6,104 bases of DNA from Acetobacteraceae bacterium (lineage in GTDB: Bacteria > Pseudomonadota > Alphaproteobacteria > Acetobacterales > Acetobacteraceae): positions 1-6,104 of the forward strand of contig DAICYU010000264.1 of the NCBI GenBank assembly GCA_027311485.1, read 5' to 3'. A program made the translations under genes and the position numbers. Within the stretch, counting starts at the first letter, position 1. Each line of letters opens with the position of its first letter. Below the pieces are notes generated by a model. The model was not told the origin of the DNA and ran no database searches. It saw only the letters and a program-made list of their open reading frames with translations. Below are positions 1-5,694 of this stretch, one piece after another.

Positions 1-14
1 GACCAGCCCCGGCT

Positions 15-749
15 ATGCCCCACAATCAAACAGACCAGCCTCCCCATGACACCCTCGTGGCATTGCGCTCCGGCACCTATGCAGGTTGGGATACACGCGA
101 CATGCTGGCCGACCTTCTGCTGCGGATTTTTCCAAGACGGATTGCGCTGGTTTCGTCATTCGGCACCGACAGCGCCGCTTTGCTGCATCTCGTCGCCAGC
201 ATTGACGCGGCAACGCCCGTCATCTTTCTGAACACGGGAAAGCTGTTCGCCGAAACGCTGCGGTACCAGCAGGATCTGACCCGGCGCCTTGGCATGGCCG
301 ACATACGCGTGGTTCACCCCAGCCCGCGCGCACTCGCCGCCTCAGATCCCGACGGCACACTATGGGACAGCAATCCGGACCTGTGCTGCTGGCACCGCAA
401 GGTCGAACCACTCGATGGGGCACTTGACGGTTTTGCGGCCTGGATCACTGGCCGCAAGCGCTTCCAAGGCGGCCTTCGCGCCACCTTGCCGCGGGTCGAA
501 CAGGACGTGGACGGCCGCATCAAGGTCAATCCGCTCGCCGATTGGACCGAGTCCGACCTGCTCCGCTACATGGAGTCGCACGACTTGCCGCAGCATCCGC
601 TGAAGGCGCGCGGCTTTCGATCCGTGGGCTGCGCCCCCTGCAGCCGAGCCTCGGTGCCGGGTGAGGCGTCGCGTGACGGACGTTGGTCAGGACGCAGCAA
701 GACGGAATGTGGCATTCACCTTTCGCGCGCCCCGGTGCACGCATCCTAG
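15..749 (+). CDS. cysH: Adenylyl-sulfate (APS) reductase, iron-sulfur type, thioredoxin-dependent
   Basis: Cytoplasmic enzyme of assimilatory sulfate reduction: it reduces adenylyl sulfate (or PAPS) to sulfite, using thioredoxin. The 244-residue product shows the family's landmarks in order: the nucleotide-binding loop SSFGTDSA (residues 47-54), LNTGKLF (72-78), a Cys-Cys pair (124-125) in LCCWHRKVEPL, ITGRKRFQGGLRA (144-156), a CxxC (Cys206, Cys209), and the C-terminal KTECGIH with catalytic Cys232. The CC plus CxxC set are the ligands of a [4Fe-4S] cluster, which marks the APS-using type rather than the cluster-free PAPS type of enteric bacteria; substrate preference is inferred from this. 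Length is normal for the family. The start at 15 is the first ATG, but the frame stays open to the window edge, so an upstream start cannot be excluded. No cysI, cysD or cysN is visible after it; partners could lie upstream. Confidence 0.95.
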   Translation: MPHNQTDQPPHDTLVALRSGTYAGWDTRDMLADLLLRIFPRRIALVSSFGTDSAALLHLVASIDAATPVIFLNTGKLFAETLRYQQDLTRRLGMADIRVVHPSPRALAASDPDGTLWDSNPDLCCWHRKVEPLDGALDGFAAWITGRKRFQGGLRATLPRVEQDVDGRIKVNPLADWTESDLLRYMESHDLPQHPLKARGFRSVGCAPCSRASVPGEASRDGRWSGRSKTECGIHLSRAPVHAS

Positions 750-767
750 CCACGCCCCGTCGGATGC
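741..767 (+). terminator. Weak inverted repeat across the cysH stop codon
   Basis: GCATCC (741-746) and GGATGC (762-767) form a perfect 6-bp inverted repeat with a 15-base loop that contains the cysH stop codon. No T-run follows, so it is not a classical intrinsic terminator. It may mark the transcript end or be chance in GC-rich DNA. Confidence 0.2.
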
Positions 768-894
768 TTGGTGTCCCAATCCCGCGTCGGGCTTCCGCAA
801 AGCAGGATTTGGGGGAGGATTTGACCGCGATCATCGACCGACGCTGCCGTCTGCTGTAGGTTCATGTCCGTACTCCCCGGCACGGATATTCTTG
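750..894 (+). other. Non-coding gap between cysH and the membrane protein, with a possible imperfect hairpin
   Basis: These 145 bases carry no convincing gene. One frame is open from a GTG at 661 into the membrane-protein gene, but its translation here looks like no protein family and overlaps the end of cysH. An imperfect hairpin can be drawn: 775-782 pairs with 805-813 (8 bp, one bulged T at 808), enclosing a small stem of GCTT (791-794) with AAGC (800-803). A purine-rich GGGGGAGG at 811-818 resembles a ribosome-binding site but has no in-frame start behind it. I found no convincing -35/-10 pair. Confidence 0.3.
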
Positions 895-1362
895 ATGATC
901 CACACATCAACGCGGATTTTCCTGGGCGCAGCCGCCGGTGCGCTGTCGATGCTGCTGTTTCACCAGACGAGCCTCCAGGTATTTTTCTGGTTGGGCCTGG
1001 CCCCCTACCCCGCCTTCCGCCTGGCACTTGTGCCGCCCTTGGGCGTTCCACAGATTGTAAGTGCGTGTTTCTGGGCCGCCCTGGTCGGGGGAGGCTACGG
1101 GGCCCTCATGCGCCAGCGTGGCCGCTACGCCTGGTTGACCGGCTTGCCGCTTGGCATGCTTGGCATGCTGCTGATCTGGTTTCTGGTTCTGCCACTGAAG
1201 GGCCAACCCGCGGCATTCGGATGGAGCATGTTGCCGTTGGTCCGGTCGGCGATCGCCAGCCTCATGTGGGGCCTCGGGGTCGGAATCCTGTTTCCCATGC
1301 TGCTGCCGCGGCGTCCAAGGCACGACGGCAAGAGCTGGTCGCAGCGTCATATCGTAGTCTGA
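895..1362 (+). CDS. Small four-helix integral membrane protein of unknown function
   Basis: I do not recognise a named function. The 155-residue product is strongly hydrophobic, with four likely membrane helices at about residues 7-23, 51-73, 79-101 and 115-137, and a basic C-terminal tail (PRRPRHDGKSWSQRH) that should face the cytoplasm. Similar small proteins opening with a TRIFLGA...LLFHQ-like stretch occur, as I recall, as conserved hypotheticals in Acetobacteraceae and Rhizobiales. The start at 895 is chosen because the recognisable protein begins there; only a weak GGA (884-886) precedes it, and a TTG directly before it (892) is an alternative. The frame runs open back to a GTG at 661 overlapping cysH, but that extension is not protein-like. 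It is spaced 145 bp from cysH and 77 bp from the next gene, so it is probably transcribed separately or is a loose operon member. Confidence 0.75.
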   Translation: MIHTSTRIFLGAAAGALSMLLFHQTSLQVFFWLGLAPYPAFRLALVPPLGVPQIVSACFWAALVGGGYGALMRQRGRYAWLTGLPLGMLGMLLIWFLVLPLKGQPAAFGWSMLPLVRSAIASLMWGLGVGILFPMLLPRRPRHDGKSWSQRHIVV

Positions 1363-1439
1363 TGCCGATTTAATTCCGGCGCGCCGCGCATTCGGCTAGG
1401 ACAGTCACCGCCCCGCTTACTTCACCGATAAGGCGCGTA
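1363..1439 (+). other. Short intergenic gap before the SGNH hydrolase
   Basis: The gap holds a GCCGA/TCGGC inverted repeat (1364-1368 and 1392-1396) around an 8-bp palindrome GGCGCGCC (1378-1385), and a plausible ribosome-binding TAAGG (1429-1433) six bases before the next ATG. No T-run and no clear promoter are visible. Confidence 0.25.
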
Positions 1440-2228
1440 ATGCATATTTCCCGCCGGCTGTTTTCCTGCGCGGTCATTGCCTCGATGACTCCGCTCGCCG
1501 CTCGTGCCCGCACGATCCTGGCTACGGTGCCAATCGCCCGCACCGACCTGCCCTGGTGGCGCGAACGACACCAGGCCAAATTGCGCGAACTTGAACAAAA
1601 GCGTCCCCAACTGATTTTCCTGGGCGATTCCATCACGCAGAACTGGGAACGCTCCGGTCCGCCGGCCTGGCAGGACTTCGCTCCCGAATGGCAGCGCTTC
1701 TACGGCCTGCGCAATGCTGTCAACCTGGGGTTCAAGGGTGACACAACCGCCAGCCTGATTTGGCGCATCCGCAACGGGGAGGTCGCCGGCATCGCCCCCC
1801 GCGCTGCCGTGATACTGATCGGGGCCAACAATCTCGGTCGTGTTCACTGGTCGGCGGACGACACTGTCATGGGAATCGACACGATTATATCGGAGTTGCG
1901 CCATCGCTTGCCGGCAACCCGGATCCTGCTGCTCAGCGTCCTGCCATCTGACCGTTCGTCCTGGGTCAGCGAGTCCACGATTCACATCAATCGCGCCTTG
2001 GCCGCCAAATATCCTACGCCGCCCTATCACGAAGGCCAACCCGTTACCTTCCTGGACGTCACGCATGTCTTCATGCGCGACGGCAAACTGGACCGCGATG
2101 CATTTCTCGACGGCCATCTGACGCCACCGGAGCCGCTGTTGCACCCAACAGCCCAGGCACAGGCCGCAATGGCGCGTGCAATGGAACCGGTGCTATCAGC
2201 CATGCTTCACGACAAGCCAGTCAGCTAG
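1440..2228 (+). CDS. Exported SGNH/GDSL-family hydrolase (acetylhydrolase-like esterase)
   Basis: Predicted secreted esterase or lipase-like hydrolase, 262 residues; the substrate is unknown. The N-terminus SRRLF (4-8) followed by a hydrophobic run and ARA (21-23) reads as a signal peptide, with a twin-arginine-like motif suggesting Tat export. The SGNH blocks follow: IFLGDSIT (59-66) with nucleophile Ser64, NLGFKGDTT (95-103) with the block II Gly, IGANN (127-131) with the block III Asn130, and LLHPTAQAQ (233-241) with His235. This layout is that of the platelet-activating-factor-acetylhydrolase-like branch. One oddity: the usual Asp three residues before the His (DxxH) is Pro232 here, with Glu231 beside it, so the triad is altered or completed elsewhere. 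The start at 1440 is supported by TAAGG six bases upstream and by the signal peptide. It lies 26 bp before the DUF1330 gene and is likely cotranscribed with it. Confidence 0.88.
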   Translation: MHISRRLFSCAVIASMTPLAARARTILATVPIARTDLPWWRERHQAKLRELEQKRPQLIFLGDSITQNWERSGPPAWQDFAPEWQRFYGLRNAVNLGFKGDTTASLIWRIRNGEVAGIAPRAAVILIGANNLGRVHWSADDTVMGIDTIISELRHRLPATRILLLSVLPSDRSSWVSESTIHINRALAAKYPTPPYHEGQPVTFLDVTHVFMRDGKLDRDAFLDGHLTPPEPLLHPTAQAQAAMARAMEPVLSAMLHDKPVS

Positions 2229-2243
2229 GACGGCATACGCAGC

Positions 2244-2250
2244 GGAGAGG
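2244..2250 (+). promoter_or_regulatory. Ribosome-binding site of the DUF1330 gene
   Basis: GGAGAGG sits four bases before the ATG at 2255, inside the 26-bp gap after the hydrolase stop. It fixes the start of the DUF1330 gene. Confidence 0.7.
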
Positions 2251-2254
2251 AACG

Positions 2255-2560
2255 ATGGTGAAAGGCTACTGGATCGCCCGCGTCGATGTCAGCAATCCCG
2301 AGGGCTATCAGAAATATGTTGCCGCAAACGCTGCGGCATTCAGCAAATACGGTGCCCGTTTCGTGGTGCGCGGTGGCCGGTTCGAGTCGCCCGAAGGCAC
2401 GCCCAGGTCGCGGAACGTGGTCCTGGAGTTCAAGGACTACGAAACAGCCCTCGCCTGCTACCATTCCCCGGAATACGCCGCCGCAAAGGCGCTCCGCGAG
2501 GGGCATTCGGAAGCCGACCTGCTGATCATCGAAGGCTACGACGGCCCGCAACCGGGCTGA
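2255..2560 (+). CDS. DUF1330 family protein (dimeric alpha-beta barrel fold)
   Basis: A 101-residue cytoplasmic protein with the features of the DUF1330 family: KGYWIARVDVSNPEGYQKY at residues 3-21, KYGARFVVRGGRFE (31-44), SRNVVLEF (52-59), then ALACYHSPEY (65-74) and LLIIEGYDG (89-97). Length and order match typical members. The family has the ferredoxin-like, dimeric alpha-beta-barrel fold shared with antibiotic-biosynthesis monooxygenases and EthD-like proteins, but its biochemical role is not established, and I assign none. The gene follows the SGNH hydrolase by 26 bp and precedes pcaH by 72 bp, so a link to aromatic catabolism is possible but is inferred only from position. The start is backed by GGAGAGG at 2244-2250. 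Confidence 0.92.
   Translation: MVKGYWIARVDVSNPEGYQKYVAANAAAFSKYGARFVVRGGRFESPEGTPRSRNVVLEFKDYETALACYHSPEYAAAKALREGHSEADLLIIEGYDGPQPG
2542..2559 (+). terminator. GC-rich hairpin at the end of the DUF1330 gene
   Basis: Bases 2542-2548 pair with 2553-2559 (seven pairs, one G-T wobble) around the loop CAAC, running into the stop codon. No T-run follows. It could weaken read-through into pcaH or protect an mRNA end, or be chance. Confidence 0.25.
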
Positions 2561-2622
2561 TCCTTCGCGAACCGGTTTGGACCTGTGCTATCCCTGTCAT
2601 CGGGCACCACAAGCCAGCCAGC

Positions 2623-2629
2623 AGGAGGG
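2623..2629 (+). promoter_or_regulatory. Strong ribosome-binding site that sets the pcaH start
   Basis: AGGAGGG lies three bases before the ATG at 2633. An in-frame upstream ATG at 2585 exists, but it would add 16 residues unlike the family and would place this site inside the coding region, so 2633 is preferred. Confidence 0.8.
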
Positions 2630-2632
2630 AGC

Positions 2633-3340
2633 ATGACAATCGAAACCGCCCCGTTCCGCCCGGTTACGGACGGCTCGCAACCGGCGAACAACACGCCCAG
2701 TTACGGCAGTACTTTGTTGCGGCATCCGAAGCAGGCCGCTCTGCGCATCCCGCACACAATCACCGAGGCAACCGGCCCCGCGTTCACCGCCGCACGGTTC
2801 GCCGCCATACCGGATCTGTCGGTGATGAACGGCAGGCAGGCTCAGGGGGAACGAATTATCGTGCGCGGACGTGTGGTCGATGAAAGCGGCCGAGCGATCC
2901 CGCACACGATGATCGAGATCTGGCAGGCCAATGCCGCGGGCCGTTACGACCATCCGGGCGATCAACATGACGCGCCACTGGACCCCAACTTCCATGGCAA
3001 TGGCAGGGTGTTCACCGATGCCGAGGGCTGGTACCAGTTCATCAGCATAAAGCCGGGCGCCTACCCGTGGCGCGACCACTATAATGCCTGGCGGCCGAAC
3101 CACATCCATTATTCCCTGTTCGGCGACGGTTTTGCCCAACGGCTGATCACCCAGATGTATTTCCCTGGCGATCCGCTGCTGGCCCTTGACCCGATCTATC
3201 TTTCGGTTCCCGACACGGCCGCACGTGAGCGCCTGATCGCCACGTTCGACCTCGACATCACGTCTCCGGAATGGGCGCTCGGCTATCGTTTCGACTTTGT
3301 CCTGCGCGGCCGCAACGCAACGCCGTTGGAGAGCGCCTGA
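2633..3340 (+). CDS. pcaH: Protocatechuate 3,4-dioxygenase, beta (iron-binding) subunit
   Basis: Beta subunit of the non-haem Fe(III) intradiol dioxygenase that opens protocatechuate to 3-carboxy-cis,cis-muconate, the first step of the protocatechuate branch of the beta-ketoadipate pathway in the cytoplasm. The 235-residue product has the PcaH N-terminal segment (about 20-65), then the beta-sandwich core beginning near GERIIVRGRVVDESG (72-86) and MIEIWQANAAGRYDH (93-107). The four iron ligands are visible: Tyr105 (RYDH), Tyr144 (GAYPW), His157 and His159 (RPNHIHYS), with Arg154 just ahead, matching the ligand order of the Pseudomonas enzyme. Length is normal. The stop is followed one base later by the pcaG start, the usual HG order, so the subunits are probably made in balance by translational coupling. 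No pcaQ-type regulator gene is in the window. Members of this family can act on related catechols, so the substrate is likely but not proven. Confidence 0.95.
   Translation: MTIETAPFRPVTDGSQPANNTPSYGSTLLRHPKQAALRIPHTITEATGPAFTAARFAAIPDLSVMNGRQAQGERIIVRGRVVDESGRAIPHTMIEIWQANAAGRYDHPGDQHDAPLDPNFHGNGRVFTDAEGWYQFISIKPGAYPWRDHYNAWRPNHIHYSLFGDGFAQRLITQMYFPGDPLLALDPIYLSVPDTAARERLIATFDLDITSPEWALGYRFDFVLRGRNATPLESA
3328..3333 (+). promoter_or_regulatory. Ribosome-binding site of pcaG inside the end of pcaH
   Basis: GGAGAG lies within the last codons of pcaH, eight bases before the ATG at 3342. It supports that start over an in-frame ATG at 3297, which would overlap pcaH by 44 bases. Confidence 0.7.
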
Positions 3341-3341
3341 T

Positions 3342-3863
3342 ATGTCCACCGCGACCGCGAACCAGACGATCGGCCCTTATTGGCATCTGATCGAGGACCC
3401 AATCTGGGCAGACCTGACCCGCTTCGGCGCACAGGGCGAGCGGATTGTACTGACCGGGACCGTCACGGACGGCGCAGCGGCACCGGTCAGCGACGCAGCA
3501 ATCGAAATCTGGCAGTCCAGCCCCGAGGTGTCCGATAGTTTCCCCGCCTTTGGCCGCTGCCGCACCGACCCAGCGGGATCGTTCCGGTTTGTCACGCTGA
3601 AGCCCGGCCCGGTTCCCGGCCCCGGCAATGCGCAGCAGGCGCCGCATGTCGCGATAACCATTCTGGCGCGCGGGTTACTCAATGGGCTGACAACCCGGCT
3701 TTATTTCCAGGATGAACTGCTGAACGAAACCGATCCCGTCCTGTCGCTGATCGAGAACGAAGCGCGTCGCAGCACGCTGATTGCCCGCAAAGTCGCACTC
3801 GATACTTGGCATCTAGACATCCGTCTTCAGGGCGACGCAGAAACGGTGTTCATGGAAATCTGA
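3342..3863 (+). CDS. pcaG: Protocatechuate 3,4-dioxygenase, alpha subunit
   Basis: Alpha subunit partner of PcaH. It is the same beta-sandwich fold but lacks the iron ligands and helps shape the active site in the alpha-beta protomer. In the 173-residue product the N-terminal NQTIGPYWH (7-15) is the family's signature, contributing the Thr, Pro and Tyr that face the active site of the beta subunit. Later landmarks are IEIWQSS (54-60), the VTLKPGPVPGP stretch (84-94), APHVAITILARGLL (100-113) and TTRLYFQDE (117-125), whose Arg119 corresponds to the substrate-contacting Arg of the Pseudomonas alpha subunit. The protein is somewhat shorter than the roughly 200 residues common for PcaG: the segment after IEIWQSS, which in the beta subunit carries the Tyr ligand loop, is compressed. 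The residue correspondences are from family knowledge, not from an alignment. It is followed after seven bases by the methyltransferase gene. Confidence 0.93.
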   Translation: MSTATANQTIGPYWHLIEDPIWADLTRFGAQGERIVLTGTVTDGAAAPVSDAAIEIWQSSPEVSDSFPAFGRCRTDPAGSFRFVTLKPGPVPGPGNAQQAPHVAITILARGLLNGLTTRLYFQDELLNETDPVLSLIENEARRSTLIARKVALDTWHLDIRLQGDAETVFMEI

Positions 3864-3870
3864 TACCGAA

Positions 3871-5607
3871 ATGGCCAAAGGTCGAAATCATCCATCCCGA
3901 TCAGCCGAACATCGTCAGCCCATCGAAGCCGCGACCCACACGACCGAGGCCCAGGCTTCCATCCTGACGACACTGCAGTTGCTGCGGCCCCAAGCCGCAG
4001 TCGGCCTGGCCAAGCGCCGGATCGGCGGCAGTCATGACGGCGGCTATGTCATGCTGGATGATTTCGACGGCGTGGAGGTGGCCTATTCGCTTGGCATCGG
4101 TCCCGATGTATCCTGGGACCTGACGCTGGCGGAGGGTGGCGCCTTCGTTTACCAGTACGACCACACCGTACCGGAAGCGCCGTCGGCACATCCGAAGTTC
4201 CGGCACATTCGCACCGGCATCTCGCACAGCGATACGCTCAGCCCCGACCTCCGCCGCCTCGATACGCTGATCCGGTCGAACGGGGATGAGCAGCGCCCGG
4301 ACATGGTGCTCAAAATCGACATCGAGGGTCACGAGTGGGATGCGCTCGATGTTCTTGATCCCACCGTGTTCATGCAGTTCCGGCAGATCGTGGCGGAGTT
4401 TCATGGCCTGCGCCTGCTGCGTGTTCCGTCCTTCCGCGAACGCGCGCACCGCCTGTTCCTGAAGCTGCACCGGACGCATCAGGTTGTGCATGTTCATGGT
4501 AATAATTTTGCCGGCGTGCAGCGTGTTGACGGCATCGACATCCCGGATTGCCTCGAACTGACCTACGTGAGCCGGGACCGCCATCGCTTCGAGCCATCGG
4601 ATGAGGCTTTCCCAGGCGCACTGGATGCGCCGAACGATCCGAGTCTTCCTGAACTGGCACTGGACTTCCTGAGGCTCGATACCCCTTCGCCGGTATCAGT
4701 CCGGCGTCCCGGCGCGATCGCCGCGGCGAAGCCGGCGCCCGGCGATGCGCACACGGTACAGATGCCGGACTATCTGGTCGCTGCCGCCCGGCAGGAAATG
4801 GATCGGCTGACAGCGCAACAGCCGCGGACGCCGCCGAGCAATAAGTATTGCGTGTCGGCCGCGCTGTTGGACGAAGCATCGGCCTATGCCGGCCAGGACA
4901 CGTCGGCGCTGGCAACAGAACCGCCGCCCGATCCCTGGGCGGGACTGAAGCAGGATGCGCTGGCCTGGTCCGTCCGCCATCTGCGGCAACGACTGCGCGA
5001 TCCATCCTGGCGCTGCCTGGAGAGCCCCATAACAGCCTATGCCGTGACGGTGCTCACAGGCTTCCTGCATTTCCACGCAACATGGCGCGATCACCCATCC
5101 TTCGCGCCCATGCTGGCAGGCGTCGCCGCGAACGGCTTCTCATTGCATGCCATGGCCGGCTTTGCCGCCGCACATTGCCTGGCGATGCAGCAGAACCTGA
5201 TCAGCATTCCCGCCGCGCCCCTGACCATCGGCCAGTTTGACATTGTTACCGGGCCGACCGAGTTGGTTTCGGTCCACACCGCCATCCTAAATCGCTTCGA
5301 ACTCCCGTACGGCAAGTCGTGGGATGCCATGTCTCTGCGCACTGCCTTGGCCGACCGGCTCATCGGTGTCGGAACCGACACAGGGCGGCGAAGCTTGCTG
5401 GCGCTTTCACCCGGCGCGGTTCCTGCTGATTTCGATCCCCACGTGATCGCCGCACTGCGTCAGATACTACAGCGGCAGGGGGCACGGCACCGTGGCCTGA
5501 TAGCAGTGCTGCCAATCATGCTCCGGCTGCTACCGGGGTCGACTGCGCATGAAGTGCGGTTCGGCTATGCGTTTCATTCAGTTGGAAATCCAGCCAGCTC
5601 GGGCTGA
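3871..5607 (+). CDS. FkbM-like methyltransferase with an unrecognised C-terminal half
   Basis: A 578-residue, probably cytoplasmic protein. Residues about 45-240 look like an FkbM-type SAM-dependent methyltransferase: RRIGGSHDGGYVMLDD (49-64), AYSLGIGPDVSWD (71-83) as the SAM-binding motif I region, YQYDHT (94-99), LKIDIEGHEWDAL (147-159) with the DxEGxE signature, and AEFHGL (175-180). Such enzymes usually O-methylate sugars or natural products, and this subtype often sits near glycosyltransferase genes; the acceptor here is unknown. A Pro/Ala-rich stretch (about 245-325) joins it to a second half (about 325-578) that I do not recognise: mostly helical in appearance, soluble, with HATWRDHPSF (402-411), HAMAGFAAAHCLAMQQ (426-441) and GQFDIVTGPTELVSVH (454-469). 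Stand-alone FkbM enzymes are typically about half this length. The start at 3871 is seven bases after pcaG with no clear ribosome-binding site, so translation is probably coupled. No frameshift or internal stop is seen. Confidence 0.8.
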   Translation: MAKGRNHPSRSAEHRQPIEAATHTTEAQASILTTLQLLRPQAAVGLAKRRIGGSHDGGYVMLDDFDGVEVAYSLGIGPDVSWDLTLAEGGAFVYQYDHTVPEAPSAHPKFRHIRTGISHSDTLSPDLRRLDTLIRSNGDEQRPDMVLKIDIEGHEWDALDVLDPTVFMQFRQIVAEFHGLRLLRVPSFRERAHRLFLKLHRTHQVVHVHGNNFAGVQRVDGIDIPDCLELTYVSRDRHRFEPSDEAFPGALDAPNDPSLPELALDFLRLDTPSPVSVRRPGAIAAAKPAPGDAHTVQMPDYLVAAARQEMDRLTAQQPRTPPSNKYCVSAALLDEASAYAGQDTSALATEPPPDPWAGLKQDALAWSVRHLRQRLRDPSWRCLESPITAYAVTVLTGFLHFHATWRDHPSFAPMLAGVAANGFSLHAMAGFAAAHCLAMQQNLISIPAAPLTIGQFDIVTGPTELVSVHTAILNRFELPYGKSWDAMSLRTALADRLIGVGTDTGRRSLLALSPGAVPADFDPHVIAALRQILQRQGARHRGLIAVLPIMLRLLPGSTAHEVRFGYAFHSVGNPASSG

Positions 5608-5625
5608 GCCCGGGCGGGCTCCCGA
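5599..5625 (+). terminator. GC-rich hairpin at the end of the methyltransferase gene
   Basis: TCGGG (5599-5603) pairs with CCCGA (5621-5625), and AGCCC (5607-5611) with GGGCT (5616-5620), giving ten pairs with a three-base bulge and the loop GGGC. A competing fold pairs 5597-5604 with 5608-5615 around the TGA stop codon. No T-run follows, so it is at best a non-classical terminator or an attenuator before the transporter gene. Confidence 0.35.
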
Positions 5626-5694
5626 ATTGCCGGCATGCGGGAAACCGGCTAATCGACTCGGCGAGAAAAGAAACAGATCGGAGGGGAAAACGCC
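5608..5694 (+). promoter_or_regulatory. Intergenic region before the binding-protein gene
   Basis: Besides the hairpin, this 87-base gap holds GCCGG (5629-5633) facing CCGGC (5645-5649) with an 11-base loop, and a weak promoter-like pair TTGCCG (5627-5632) and GCTAAT (5648-5653) only 15 bases apart. A strong ribosome-binding site, GGAGGGG at 5680-5686, precedes the ATG at 5695 by eight bases. The promoter reading is tentative; the ribosome-binding site is clear. Confidence 0.35.

Noticed and set aside
821..849. Promoter with TTGACC at 821 as -35 box
   Set aside because: No acceptable -10 sequence lies 15-19 bases downstream.
661..894. N-terminal extension of the membrane protein from a GTG at 661
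   Set aside because: It would overlap cysH by 89 bases and its translation is Arg/Pro-rich and unlike the hydrophobic protein that follows; no ribosome-binding site supports it.
864..1373. 169-residue open frame overlapping the membrane-protein gene
   Set aside because: Its translation lacks any family resemblance, while the overlapping frame gives four clean membrane helices. It is an out-of-frame shadow.
1378..1385. GGCGCGCC palindrome as a protein-binding site
   Set aside because: An 8-bp GC-only palindrome is expected by chance in such DNA, and nothing else supports a role.
2570..2577. Palindrome AACCGGTT upstream of pcaH as a PcaQ-type operator
   Set aside because: Known PcaQ sites have spaced half-sites (ATAACC and GGTTAA separated by four bases); this is a short unspaced palindrome with no regulator gene nearby, so it is probably chance.
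2176..2883. 235-residue + strand open frame bridging three genes
   Set aside because: It runs out of frame through the hydrolase end, the whole DUF1330 gene and the start of pcaH; its Arg-rich composition is typical of a shadow frame.
2597..3349. Long minus-strand open frame opposite pcaH (250 residues)
   Set aside because: High GC keeps antisense frames open; the + strand has a full set of PcaH active-site residues, and the antisense product matches nothing.
3901..4584. Minus-strand open frame of 227 residues opposite the methyltransferase
   Set aside because: Antisense shadow of the conserved methyltransferase domain, with no ribosome-binding site or recognisable domain.
4762..5607. Separate gene for the C-terminal half, starting at the ATG at 4762
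   Set aside because: No ribosome-binding site precedes this ATG, and the upstream frame continues into it without a stop or any sign of a frameshift.
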